From: Nymphaea colorata
Lineage: Eukaryota > Streptophyta > Magnoliopsida > Nymphaeales > Nymphaeaceae
Reading direction: 5' to 3'
Assembly: GCF_008831285.2 (NCBI RefSeq)
Contig: NC_045138.2
Span: 31,095,934-31,159,933, forward strand
Length of the DNA: 64,000 bases
Below, piece after piece: positions 23,685-35,709 of this stretch. How positions within the stretch are numbered: position 1 is the first letter of the stretch; each line of letters begins with the position of its first letter. Under the pieces are notes generated by a model. The model did no database searches and had not been told where the DNA came from. It saw nothing but the letters and a program-made list of their open reading frames with translations. The position numbers and the translations under genes were made by a program.

Positions 23685-24876
23685 CTACGCTGTTCCTGGT
23701 AGCAGCAATGACGGCAGTGCCTTGTTGAAGAGCTTGGCCTTGAGTTTGAGGTAGTCATGCCATGTAATGGACTGATAGAGAGGAGGATTGTTCAGGCTCA
23801 AGAGACGAGGGTGTGGGAAGACGTTGGTATCTGCCGGCGGCCCCCAGAAGTAGGCGAACGACAGGCGATGGTGGGTTTGGCTCACCAGAGCACGGTGCAG
23901 GGGGGCGGTGAAGCATGCATTGGAGAGGATGTGAAGGAGGTCGCCTAGGTTGATGACCATGGCGCCGGGGATTGGAGGGACTGTGATCCAGTGCCCGTCT
24001 TTCATGACCTGAAGGCCTGCGATGCTGGTCTGATAGAGAAGGGTCATCACTGATGAGTCAGTGTGTGCCGCTAGCCCCATGGCTGTTGTTGGTTGTGGGC
24101 ACATGGGATATGAGTTCATCTGCAGTACGCCATTCGTGTGTTCGAAGCCGTTCTTTGCCCACTCGACGTCGTCTTTCCTCAGCCCCAGCGATGAAAGGAT
24201 CAGCTCCATTAATCTCTCTGCAAAGTGCTTCATCTCCGTCTCGTACTCTTCAATTACAGCACTGAAAGAAGGCAGAAAATGTTAGTTAGATTCATAACTA
24301 GCGGTTTCCACAGCTCTGAATTAAGTTGGCACATTAACAAGAAATCAGGAAAGAAAGATCATAGCGAGGAGAAGAAAACTCTTAATCTTCACAGTACCAG
24401 AACCGATCATAATTGTCCGGCATAAGGCGGCGAGCGTGTTCTAGCGGTGATCCGACGACTGTGAAGCCTTCGTTCCACATCATCTTATCAAAGAAAGGCG
24501 ATATGCGGGCGACGCCATAGCCGGAGATGCTATCAGGTGCGCGCAGGGCCTTAAGCTTCTGTTCCATGGGAAGTCCAAAAAGCTGGTGCCCCAGTGACTC
24601 TAGTTCTGCAAAAAGCCGCATAGGGATGCCATGGTTTACAACCTGGAACATGCCCCAAGTCTTACATGCACGTGAGACTTGATTCATGACAGCAAGTTTG
24701 GGCTCTGAGAGGCTGATCACAGGTATGATGCCATCCTTGGAGGGCACATCATCAAGGTAGTCTTCTAGGGGTGGCCATGCATGAGAGTCTGGGACCTTCT
24801 CCATTCTGGTGAGGTCCATGATAGGGTTAGGCAGGGTCAGAGGCTGATCTTTGTATACTTGGGAAAGGGAAGGCAT
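23685..24876 (-). CDS. GA3ox: Gibberellin 3-beta-hydroxylase (GA3ox), 2 exons, 351 aa
   Basis: On the minus strand exon 1 is 24876-24398 and exon 2 is 24261-23685, with a 136-bp phase-2 intron splitting a Cys codon. The enzyme is a cytosolic 2-oxoglutarate/Fe(II) dioxygenase that converts GA9/GA20 to bioactive GA4/GA1, the last step of gibberellin activation. The start MPSLSQ is the usual GA3ox opening; an in-frame TTG three codons upstream is not a plausible start. Family segments include PDSHAWPP, ACKTWGMFQVVNHG, LFGLP, SGYGVARIS, MWNEGFTV and LYQSITWHDY. Fe ligands are H226, D228 (HTDSS) and H282 (LHRA); R292 and S294 bind 2-oxoglutarate. Length matches the family (about 350-375 aa) and nothing is missing. 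A weak TATA box and a CTT repeat lie upstream. GA20ox and GA2ox are less likely given the N-terminus and the overall match. Confidence 0.95.
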
Positions 24877-24895
24877 GATGGGCAATGAGAAATAA

Positions 24896-24900
24896 AGAAG

Positions 24901-24929
<29 letters not shown>
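24896..24929 (-). repeat. (CTT)n trinucleotide repeat in the GA3ox 5' leader
   Basis: About 11 GAA units on the plus strand (CTT in the sense of the gene) start 20 bp upstream of the GA3ox ATG. With the TATA box at 24971-24978 they fall inside the expected 5' UTR. Confidence 0.9.
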
Positions 24930-24931
<2 letters not shown>

Positions 24932-24970
24932 TGGGTTTTGGTGGGAGGAAAGTAGAGGCAATGTATCCAC

Positions 24971-24978
24971 TTATATAC
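24971..24978 (-). promoter_or_regulatory. TATA box of GA3ox
   Basis: GTATATAA on the minus strand lies 95 bp upstream of the ATG, giving a predicted leader of about 65 nt. Position and sequence are typical, and no competing TATA motif lies closer. Confidence 0.6.
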
Positions 24979-25390
24979 AAGTATGAAGTAAATACGGTGG
25001 TGGAGGCCAGATAAGATTAGGTTGGGAACCGTTACATATCTGATCCAATGTCTATAGTATTGGAGCGGATCGAGGATGGGTACAAATGGATTAAATTCAG
25101 ACAGGTTCTGGAAATTTAAGATCCAATTTCATGCATATTTAGGTACAGAAGGAACTTGGTTTGAGATTTGATGTTTATTGGACGCTGTCCACATTTTCTT
25201 TCTGTATTGCACGCATAGATAAGGTGGTGAAGGTGCAATTTGGAGGGAAGTAGGCAGTGGGGAGAGCGTTGTTGGAAAGAAGACAAAGAATGAGAGGAAA
25301 GTGCAGGAAAAGAGATGGAACAAAAATAAGAAGAGCTAAGAGACATGCATGGCCCCCGTCACCCTCCTGTTTCTGGTTGGACGGTATATA

Positions 25391-25431
25391 GAGACAGAGA
25401 GAGAGAGAGAGAGAGGGAGAGGGAGAGAGAT

Positions 25432-25469
<38 letters not shown>

Positions 25470-25470
25470 T
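25391..25470 (+). repeat. (GA)n microsatellite, interrupted
   Basis: About 80 bp of GA repeats with a few GGGAGA, TAGA and AAAGA interruptions. Confidence 0.95.
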
Positions 25471-25921
25471 GTTTCTTTATAGTTTCATTTAAAAAAAAAT
25501 TCCCATGTGGCGATGTCTTGTCTTCAAGTAGGAAAGACTTCCAGTCCGTGCTTTGGATGGCCCTGTTCCTTTATACAAACTGGAGAAACACAACCTTCGT
25601 TTTTGCTTACAACCATATCCAGCTCCTCTCCCTCTCTTGCATGAGAAAATGACCTTGCTTCCTGGCATTTCCAAAAGACTACTAAAATTCTAGATTTTAC
25701 CCTTTCCAGCTTTTCCTTTTTGTAGGCCACCAGATGAGTTTCAGGTTTCCTCATCGCCCAGTTAAAGAAACAATAGATTTTGTTTGCTTCTCAAACAAAA
25801 CTTGTGGAAAACAATCTTCCTTGTTCCAAATATACATGTACCTAAAATAAAGGCTTTGAGTTGGCAGATTGCAAATAACGTAAACAAAATCGGGTTTTTC
25901 CTCTTATGAAACTCTAACACT

Positions 25922-26258
25922 GTGTTTGGATGGATGGATGGAAAGCAAAAGCAAATGATTGTAAAAGATGAAAAAGAAAAGGTAGAGATTAATGATAGGG
26001 AGGAAAAGGAAAGGAAAAAAATGAAATACAAAGAAACAAAGTTTGTATGGGGAAAAAATTGTCAAAAATCTTGCTTGTTTAACTATCATATATATTTTTA
26101 TACTAATTAAATAAACGAGCCCTTTCTTTCCTATAAAAAAAGAAGAAGATTTTTTTCCTTTCCATTCCCTTCTTTTCCTTTTTCTTTCCATCCCAACACA
26201 CTTTTCCATAATTCTTTCTTTTTCTTCCTCACTTCCTCTCGATCCAAACACCTTCACC
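25922..26258. mobile_element. MITE-like hairpin element
   Basis: It is bounded by inverted TGTTTGGATGG and its counterpart CGATCCAAACA. The left half is almost entirely purine and the right half almost entirely pyrimidine, so the strand can fold into one long imperfect hairpin. Length, absence of coding capacity and inverted ends fit a MITE. The superfamily is not clear because I see no confident target-site duplication. Confidence 0.5.
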
Positions 26259-26614
26259 TCTATCAATCAGTGGCTTAAGTGCTTATTTTTCTGTTTACCA
26301 CAAACATGAAACCAAAAATTCGAACAGCTAGACTCCAACAACATGTGAAATAACCAAGTTCTATTTCGAGAATGAATCTTTTAGAACTGGGGACAAAATT
26401 GAAGTAGGTAGTGCCAAGATGCCAAGTTTACTTAACTTGATGTTTGACAAGTGTGTAAGCACATGGGAAGTGCATATATATGGCAGGGCATCCTTCTCAT
26501 GCATCACAAGGGTTTTTCATGGCAAGGACCTTGATAGGAACCCCAATGTATCTCAAACACCAACTCATTGATTGTTGTTCTTTGTCCTGTAGAAGTTCTG
26601 TTGTTTTCCCCATG

Positions 26615-26654
<40 letters not shown>

Positions 26655-26690
26655 GTATGTATATATGTATGTATATATATATATATATAT
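26615..26690 (+). repeat. (CA)n-(TA)n-(TATG)n compound microsatellite
   Basis: Consecutive ACAC, ATAT and GTATGTAT-type runs. Short Ile/Tyr repeat frames over it are artefacts. Confidence 0.95.
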
Positions 26691-27339
26691 GTTTGTTTGT
26701 ATGCATGTACTTGATACTTGTAGCAGGGCTTGGCCAGACAGCATTCTCACAGCATGTTCCCCTACCCCGATGAATGCATTAGGGCACATGCATGAAAGGA
26801 GGTTGTCTGATGAAAACCATGAGTGCAACAACAGATTAAACAATTGCAATCATCCATGGCTGTCTACTTCACCAAGTTAGTTAAGGGCTTGGGATCGACT
26901 AATGCAGTTTCTTAGTGACCTTAAAAAGAAAGTTATGTATAACCAACTTGGTAGCCATATATTACTTAACGGACCCCTGGGCCTCTTCTCTTTGTTCATG
27001 AAGATCGAGAGCCACGCAAGTAAGAGAGCTGACAGTCACCATCTGAATATCTTGTCCATTGTTTAGTCACACGAGCAAGAAGAAGAAGAAGAAGAAGGCC
27101 GACTAGAGGAAGGGGCAGACCCCGGGCTCGCTGCCATCAATGCATCAGAGTGGTGGAGCCAAAAATTTCTAGTTATTGACTACTTTAAATTTAAATTTCA
27201 AATTTTAAGAGGCATTTATTTATATGTACAAAAAACTAAAAATTAATGAAGTTTTCACTTGTAAATAAAGCAAATTTTGCATGCCGTTGTGAGCAATTAC
27301 CCACAGGAGCGGCGACAACAAAGCTCGGCCACAGCCTGG

Positions 27340-30300
27340 ACATGTGAAGGGACGGTGCTGTCAGCTTGTGGGCTACCCAAGTAGGGGCAATACTTCCAAT
27401 GATCAGCAACTGCCCAAGGCAAATACGGCCAACATGGACTTGGTAAATCCGCCCAATGGGTCCATTCAACTCTCACTTAATCTCATTCAAAGGTTTGGCC
27501 GATCTTGTGATAAAAAATTCACGACATTCCATCAACAAGCCATGGCATACCTAGTGAACGCTTTTAGCGGGCATCTTTCATCGCTAGTGATGTGTGGGTC
27601 ACTGATATTGGTGCAACATACCATCTCACTCATGTTTTTTCCCTTAGCCAATCTCCTCTTGTTTCTTGTCCACCAGTCAGCTGTTATGGTGCGAGGAAAA
27701 AAGTTAGGGGCCCTATAGACACATTTTACATATTTTAAGCTGGGGATTCTTTATATTTTCATGCATTTAGAAGATGTCAAAGAAAATCCTATTGCAAATA
27801 TTGAGAATTTTTGTGTGCTGACAGGCTACCCACTTGGTGATTTTGATTGGGATGGATAGACTTAATCATCAACAACTTGCACGTCTTTCAGGAGGCTAAC
27901 ATCAGTGCCCACATCCTGATCAAGCAAATCTTTGGCATCTTTTATTGGGTGGAGATCTTAGGGTTGAAGCCATGTTTTGGCCTTTAAGACATGTTTAAGG
28001 CGCAGATTGAGTTGTCTGCTCATCTCTGTGCACACAATAAGTATGCACCAAAGGGATGTGGATATTGTTGAAATTTTTATAAAGTAAGTTGACATTTTAG
28101 ACTTTTTCACAATCTTTTTTTTTTCCTTCTAAAAGTTTTTTTTTTAAATTTTTAATGGAGGCATTTTGGTCCATGCACACTCCTGTGCACAATTTTTTCT
28201 ACACAAGAGTGTACACATAACTATATTTGGGTTACCTAAACGGGCTTTAAAAAAAAAAAACAAAAACAAATTTTTTTTTGACAAAATAACGTCTTCAAAA
28301 GGGCATAAGTACTCCTCTGGTTTTTTCATAGAAGACATCATTTTTTGTTCTTGTCACACAAACACAAAAAACCAAGTTTCAAAAATTTGTTAAAAAACCA
28401 GGTTGTCATGACACTTGGACTTCACAAATGTCCATGTTTGATGAAGTCATTCTAACACAACCTTACAAATATTTTAATATTTAATTTATTATCTTGCTAA
28501 AAAATCCATATTACTTTTGGGAAGAAAAGAGAGCTTAAATTGAAAAACATAGTTGTGCACAACTCCTGGGTTAATTCTAAATGCAAACATCGAGATGTTC
28601 TCAATATGGCCCATGCCAACTTTAACTTGCAAGCAAACCATCCGACTATACAATTTTGAGGTTGTTTTTAATGAAACTTTATCTTTTAAATTGTTTTTTA
28701 CTCACGCCCAATTTCAGTCACCTTAAAAAAAAAAACATAATCAAGTATTTATGTTATGATAAAAATATACACGAGTCACATATTTGATAGACGGGCTATA
28801 AAGTGCGTGTTTGTCTTTGGTCCATATATTCAAGCTGCTTTCAAAGTTTATGATCTTGAAAATGGCAAGGTTTTCACTAAAAGGGATGTATTTCTACTAA
28901 ACATGAATTTTCCTTTCAAAATATCAATCAGCATAGGGAGGAGAACGTCATTATTCCCCTTCTATCTCACGATCACGACATGATGGGTTTCCAAAGACCT
29001 CTCGCTATCATTGAACGCCTTCTTGCCATTCCTATGAGGCCATATACATAAGTTGATGTGACCTCACGACATAAACAATCACTTTGACCATTAGTTACTT
29101 TTATTTGACTAGCCCAATTTTAATTCAAATAATTAAGTTATGGAATTGCACACAGAAATGTTGCACATTATTTTGTGACTTATTGTCACGAATAAATTTC
29201 ACTCTCGCAAGAGTTTCTTGGTTGGCTCAGTCCCAGGTTGAAAAGCCCAACACTTTTTACCAAACTATGCAACATGCAAGATGCCATGAAAGCTGAAGAT
29301 GTCATTATGTATAAATTTGGCGAGTTTAAGAGGTATAATATAACTGGTCAGACATGAAAGCACATATGAGGCACATCGTCTGTTCAACTCCTGTGGGTGT
29401 TATTCATCAGAATTGTAAAATGTAGAAGCACGATACTCTAGTTGATGGGTGTATTGTACTTCATTAAAATCCGAATACAGCTCAAGACTTTAGAAGCAAG
29501 GGGAATGAAAAGGGAAATGAGATCTTTATATCTTTTTGGGTGGTTGGTTGTTAACCTCCTACTCATGGGTGGTTGGTTGTTAACCTCCTACTCACTCCGA
29601 CTCACACGAAGAGTAAACGTAACTAGAACATATGCCTGATATGATGGTTCTATAAAACATTAAGGGTTGGATACAAATAAGAGTTGAGTACGACAAGACC
29701 TACACGACCAGGGTTTTCTCGATAGGACGACAAAGTCTGCTATTGAAATAAGTCTTTAACGGGTTAAAGCAGTCTTTGTGCAATTAGTTTTCAGAATCAT
29801 TAGATTTTCAAATAAAAAGTTCCGTTTATTTAGCCAAACGCTGATTGCTCTTCTAGTATATCAATAATACTAGCAAAGTCTTTGTTATTGCCTATGTAGG
29901 TGGTACTTTTATTGCAAGGAACAACTATATATGTAAAGATTCACTTATGATCCATATACATAGGAATTGAATTGTACGCTCAAAAGGATATTCCTCTTTC
30001 AACAAAAATATGCACTTGAAATTTTACATGATGTAGGTTATATGTGCAGGACTTTGTGAGCTTCTAGCACATCTGCATAAAGCACGACAACCAAGTAGGA
30101 AAAATCCTAAAAAAGACAAAACCAATATGGAAGATTTGTTGGACAATTTATCTATTTTGACCAGGACCCGCCAGCTTGATATTGTTCACAGCGTCTACAT
30201 GCTTAGTCAATTTATGCGTCAAGTTTGCATCAGGATCCAGCCATGCTCAAGTTACACTCTGTCGTACAAGTGAACAGTGAGTTCTGTTCTGTGCTCAAAT

Positions 30301-30600
30301 TGGGCATCTTGGAACTCACTTGGTTTAGTTGCTCATTTGTGATTTAGGGATGTAGCGTGATAAAACCATGAAACTATATTGCGATAATCAAGCAACAATG
30401 TACCTCGCAGATCCAATGAACATTCCAGGCAGACCAGACACATTGAGATTGATCGTTACATCACTCAGGATAAGATCTAAAATGGAGAGATTAAAACACG
30501 TTTTATACCCTTTGCACAATAAATTGCAGATATTCTTACCAAACCAATCTTTGGGTTGTGAAGCTTTCGTCCAGTTACCTGGCAAGTTGGTGATATGATA
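27340..30600 (+). mobile_element. Degenerate Ty1/copia retrotransposon remnant
   Basis: Plus-strand copia landmarks occur in the right order but in different frames. A zinc-knuckle-like CQLVGYPSRG lies near 27357. A protease motif VWVTDIGATYHLTHVF starts at 27592, with the catalytic DSG changed to DIG. An integrase C-terminal block, FDRRAIKCVFV...KVYDLENGKV, lies at about 28780-28880. RT segments are GLKQS (about 29766) and AYVGG (about 29890), where the active YVDD has become YVGG. The late-RT HSVYMLSQFMRQ is near 30190. RNase H MKLYCDNQAT starts at 30368. Stops and frameshifts throughout, plus the lost active sites, show it is dead. I did not find flanking LTRs. Confidence 0.8.
29538..29594 (+). 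repeat. 28-bp tandem duplication inside the copia remnant
   Basis: GGGTGGTTGGTTGTTAACC followed by TCCTACTCA occurs twice back to back. A related GTGAGTAGGAGGTTAACAAC segment occurs in inverted orientation near 57440. Confidence 0.85.
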
Positions 30601-33057
30601 TGTCTTGAATCTGCCACTTGAGTACTGCAAAAAAGCTAAATTTACCTTCAAAAGCAACTTGATTTCATATAAGTGTATACACACATAACAAGGGCACATT
30701 TATTGGCAAGCAATATTCTTTGCACGGTAGGCATCCTCTTGCATGGCAAGAGTTTTCCGCGGTAAGGATCCTGTTGTATCCCAATCCATCTCCTTAGTTG
30801 GCCTTCCCCATCTAGTAGAAATCCTGTTGCTATCTTCATTTGATTGTATCATATACTGTAAAGTGAAAATGAACAGAAAAAGTTGTTGCCTTCACTTTTA
30901 TTGTCTTCATCCCACTTCACTGTTAACAGTTAGTTCCACCGAAAAAACAGTACCATGAATAAAATATGGGCCACAACCATGGGAGTTCTCAGTTTTGAAT
31001 ATATAGGAGATTTGATAGAGCATAATTATGTGCCACGCCATGCAAGTTGAGTAAAGGACAGATTTCAACACAAATATGAGAAGGAAAATGACCAAAAGAA
31101 AAGGAACATTAAAGAACATGAATTTAGCAAAATCCGTGGCATTATTTGTCTCAGTTTACAGAAAATTTTCTTCAATTATTTGTTTTCAAAATTTATCAGG
31201 AGTGGAAAATGTTGGCGGGGAACGACAAGATGAAAAAATTGGAAGAGCACATACATATGTTTGGTTTCTTTCTCAGTGGCACTGCACCAGAAATTGTGCA
31301 ATGATCATGACTGAAAGGAGCATACAAAATTATATTTTCTACCTTTTGGGCCTAACTTGATTGAGGAGAAACACCTGTTGGAAGGCACTTCTCTTCATCA
31401 GCTGATGAAGAAAGTGACCGTGCCTTGTTGGTATTCTAAGTAGCCACACAATGTGTTTAGTGTTAGTTCCACTAGTCACAAGATATGGGGATGATGCGTA
31501 GTTGGCGGCCGGCCTACATTATCTAAATACACCCCCATGATTTACCTTCCAAAACCAATTGTCGGCATCAACTTTGTAAAAGAAGAGATCTAATATGGGT
31601 TGACAAGAAGATGTTGGTACAATAAGATCCAAACCTGACCCACCCAGCTTGTACAACAATCTTAATGGGCCAAATTTGGTAGGACCAAGAGCATAAAATT
31701 GATCAATCATCGAGTTACAGTACACCATAGAGGTAAACCTCAATATACAAGAAGCAGGCAGCTTACCCAATTGAGCAGGCTCCATGCTGTACAGATGGAC
31801 GAAATTCGGAGTTCGATATAATACGAACTCTGTTCGACCCGGTTCCAATCCCTATGGTCTGTGTGCCATCATGTTGGTTCTTGGTCTTTCCTGTCTTATT
31901 TATTTTGTTGGTTTTCAGAAGCCAAGCATGGAAATAAATGGCTACTTTGTCAGTTTATGATACGAAAAATTATTCTGTGCATGCGTTCATGTGTGCGCAT
32001 GTGCTCATGTAGGCTTGCCCTCTAACGCCATGTACAAAAACTCAGTCTTCCATACTTGTTCGTTTCCTCCTCTGATTGATTGGTGACTATATGATTTTTT
32101 GTTCTATTCGGTAGAAAATATCGTTTTCCCTTGCCATCCAAGGTTTCTTACAGTTCCTTTGTCCTCACTAGCTTACATAAACAGTGACTGAAGCAGTAAA
32201 ATCATTCGAACAACGTAAAAGGGAAGAAGTTGCAAATCAAAATATTGAAAACAGATCGTGAAAACAGCAAGTTAATAAAATCCTAAAACCTAGAACGTTG
32301 TCTTCACCATGCCGCTGGTCATAAAAATTTTTTGAGATCAAGATCTAAGATTCATCTCGAGTTTGATCCACATTGCAGTAAAATTGAATGTTATCTTGTG
32401 ATTGATGGCTGGTCCTGTCACTGTCTCCAACCATGCAGAAGATTGTAAATGTAGTACCATTTACGTGTCCAATTCTGTGCGAAACTTATTTTATGCATAT
32501 GTGGGTAGATGAATCCCAATCCACCATTTTCCTTGTGTCAAATGTATTCAACTTTGGCTCGTTCTACTATTTTCAAGGACAGCACCGGGATCAACCCAAA
32601 CAACGTTGTCGTTTCATTTGCATGTGAACCATCATCCCTTTCATTAAGCCCATGATATCTCCTATTTAGTATGAAATCATTTCCGATCTCCATGAACAGA
32701 CCACCATTTTTGGGAGACCATTGAATATTTTGTTCATGTGAGGTACAGTAGCAACTTGTTATTGTTGCCAAACGGGTCCTTGGATTCCCAAATTGATAGG
32801 TTGCATGTACTTATCAGTGTGGTTTCCGCTCTTAAAGGGAACAAATTTTTTGAAAGACCCTGGGTTGTGCTCTGGTGGGCTGGTATCCGAGATCCTCTCC
32901 ACGACCTATGTTGAAGCGACATTTATATGATCTGACTGATTGCTAGCACCACAGTAGCAATGGGACTGAGCAAAGTATACAAAAAAAGACAGTCCTTTTT
33001 TATTACCTTAGTATTAGTCAGGATCCCGCCGCCATAAAAATTTAATTGACAGTAGCA

Positions 33058-33140
33058 TTTTTTTTTTCCTTTCACCAGGGAAGACATACCTGAATATTGA
33101 ACTCGCAACCTCATTCAAACAACCAACCCAGCCAGATATA
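33058..33140 (-). mobile_element. tRNA-like SINE copy with A tail
   Basis: Read on the minus strand: box A-like TCTGGCTGGGTTGG (33122-33136), box B-like GCGAGTTCAATA (33095-33106), a short body ending CCCTGGTGAAAGG, then an A10 tail (33058-33067). The order of box A, box B and A tail is that of a tRNA-derived SINE. Confidence 0.55.
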
Positions 33141-35524
33141 TAGGGCCTCTGCAATCATGGAATAGAACACTTGCAGTAGTAAAGTTCTAGATACAGATGT
33201 TTAATTCATATAGCATGTGCTCTTCTAGCAGGATTGCTTGGAATGTCCATAATCTAGTTACATTAGCCTAAACTCTTGGCCACAGACTAAAGGTTCAGTT
33301 GGCCAATGTACATCACAACATTTAAAGTTTCACATGATGATAGGCTTGTCCTAGAAGCATTACCATTCTAGACATATCAGGAGACTAGCTAGCTAGAGCT
33401 CCTCACAGCTACAGTCAAGATCCCGCAAAATCTGCAAAAGCTAAAAGAAGCCTAAGAAATAAACCTTAGTCTTATTCATTGATTGAACTCACTGTCAAAC
33501 TGCTTGAACAATGACAGATCTTGCCTGAACTTGTTATCTGGGTCTAAAACTCAAACCCAATCATGCTCCTGATGGGTTGTCTTTCAATGTTTGAACTGAA
33601 TTGCAACTTTTACCATGTTGAAGTTACATTTACTCAAGTAAAAAGACGAATAAAAGAAGTAAAAAAAAACTTGGAAAAGGAGAGACCAAGGCAGAGACGA
33701 AACAGGATGGTTGCATATAGCCGACAAAATTCAATCTATCGTCTGTTGTCGTGACTAGGGCACGAATCCAATAGTGAATTTTGGTATTATCAGACCAACT
33801 CAAGACAAACTCAAGCTCTGAGAATGAAGGCTTGGGTTCAGCTCAATATTCAATGAGACAGGAATCAGAAGAATATAATGATAATGCAGGCATCAAGCTC
33901 TTTTATGAAGAAATAATACAATTTTAGAGAAGAGTGCCCTCAACAAGTTGATTTGAGTTATTTTATCATGGAAATGATAAACAAATATATAACTAGAAAC
34001 AGCAACAATCAGTTTCATGCATTACAATTACAGTGCTTTCTCAGAATTTTGAGTTTTTTTTTTCTCTCAATTTCAGCTAATTAAGTTTACAATATTCATA
34101 CAACCAACCGTTTCACCAGATTTGGAAAAGGAAAATTAAAAACAAAATTTCCACGAATGCCCTTTCCTCTTGAACAAAGCTGAGATGAGGGAATGAGGAT
34201 GAATGGATGATTGTCCAACTTGATCAACTGCGCCTGTGTTTCATGAAAGGAGCTTCCTACTGTTTGTTATCTGCTACAGAGAGTTGGAAATATACAATTA
34301 ATTGCAGGACAAGAACGATGGGAGTAGGTCAAAATTCTTTGGTTAATGGTTTGGTGATTATTTGTCCGCACCTAACCATACTGTGATTATCATGATAAGA
34401 TAAACTAGTACTTCAGCAATTCGTGAAGCACCTTGAACATAAACATATTTTCTTTGTCTTGAGCGATACTAGTTTTTCATGAGCTAATTCAGCATTCCAT
34501 TCACTGTGAAGAGTTTTTTACTTCGATTTTGGAGTCTGAAGATCTTATGTTTCCATGAGAAGTTTGTTTTTCCAGGTTTGACTCACCTCATGCTATACAC
34601 TATTCTGCTTTATCCCTTACGTTTCCAATTTTCAAGTTTATGCTAATTTTTCACATTTTTATTGCACTGCATTATCCTTGGTCTTTCGGTTTTTCTATCT
34701 TCTTTGTGCCCAAGTCATGGAGCTCGATCCAGTACATGGATTGCCTTCTTCGCTTACGTAATCAACATCTGCATGATTGTGTAATATTCTGGTAAAAATT
34801 TCATGCATATCTACTTCAGGATTTGTCAGTTTTGTCTTATATCTATAATTGGATGCCATTTTACTATTCTTTTTGGTTATGATGATATCAACCCCTTATG
34901 CACTGTGGTGATGATGCTTAAATGCATGCTTGTCCTATTCTTCCCTTGATGATTTTTATAATCTGCAGATTAAGGCCATTTTGTTTTATTGTCCTTTTTC
35001 ATTGTGTCCTTTTTGATATAGCAAGTTATTGACTGATTACTCCTGGAAAGGACGCTACAGTTTAATCTCTAAAAGTTTTGGCATCATTAATGGCGTGATC
35101 AAAATGGAACCTTGACCGAAAGTACTTCTTTAGCATTTTGGTTTTATCTGATACAAGTTGGCGAGGAAAATTATATTTGTTTCAGCACTTTTAGTCCTTG
35201 TACCTATGTATTGAAGGGGATAGGTGAGGAAAGCCGATGTTTGATTTAGAGGACAACCACCAAACTAGTGAAAAGGCAAGATGGGAAAAGAACAGAAAAA
35301 TAACGTTTTCCTACTGCGAGCAGGAAACTACATTCAGAATGGGCATATATATATATCAAATAATGGGAAGTCTGAGAAGTGAGAACATCTCTGCCTAGCT
35401 ATTAATTAATGTGCCCAAATAATATGAGATTAATGGCCATGTTACATCATTTAGCACTTCATATTTCCACTGCGTGACCATAGAAATGCATATAAGTACA
35501 AGCACTTGTATTCATGCATCATCT

Positions 35525-35709
35525 ATGCACATAAATACGTAGGTTTCCCTTCCATTCTCTTGAACATATAGTTTATTAAGATAGATTCTAAGAAGACTGT
35601 ACTAGAATTCAGCAATATGCATATAAATACGTAGGTTTCCCTTCCATTCTCTTGAACATATATAGTTTATTAAGATAGATTCTCGGAAGACTATACTAGT
35701 ATTCAGCAA
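35525..35709 (+). repeat. 92-bp tandem duplication
   Basis: Copies begin ATGCACATAAATACG (35525) and ATGCATATAAATACG (35617) and both end in ATTCAGCAA. Only a few substitutions and one 2-bp insertion separate them. Confidence 0.95.

Larger units (their letters stand above)
24980..27339. other. GA3ox upstream region and start of the gene-free interval
   Basis: This stretch contains the distal GA3ox promoter, a long GA microsatellite (25391-25470), a MITE-like element (about 25922-26258), a CA/TA microsatellite (26615-26690) and a short GAA run near 27078. No coding exon is recognisable. Confidence 0.6.

Noticed and set aside
505-24876. Biosynthetic gene cluster formed by the AOP-like enzyme and GA3ox
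   Set aside because: The two dioxygenases are 20 kb apart, on opposite strands, separated by CCDC93, and belong to different pathways. There is no further pathway gene.
31519-31848. 109-codon minus-strand frame
   Set aside because: Looks protein-like but I recognise no motif or splice partner, so I do not call a gene.
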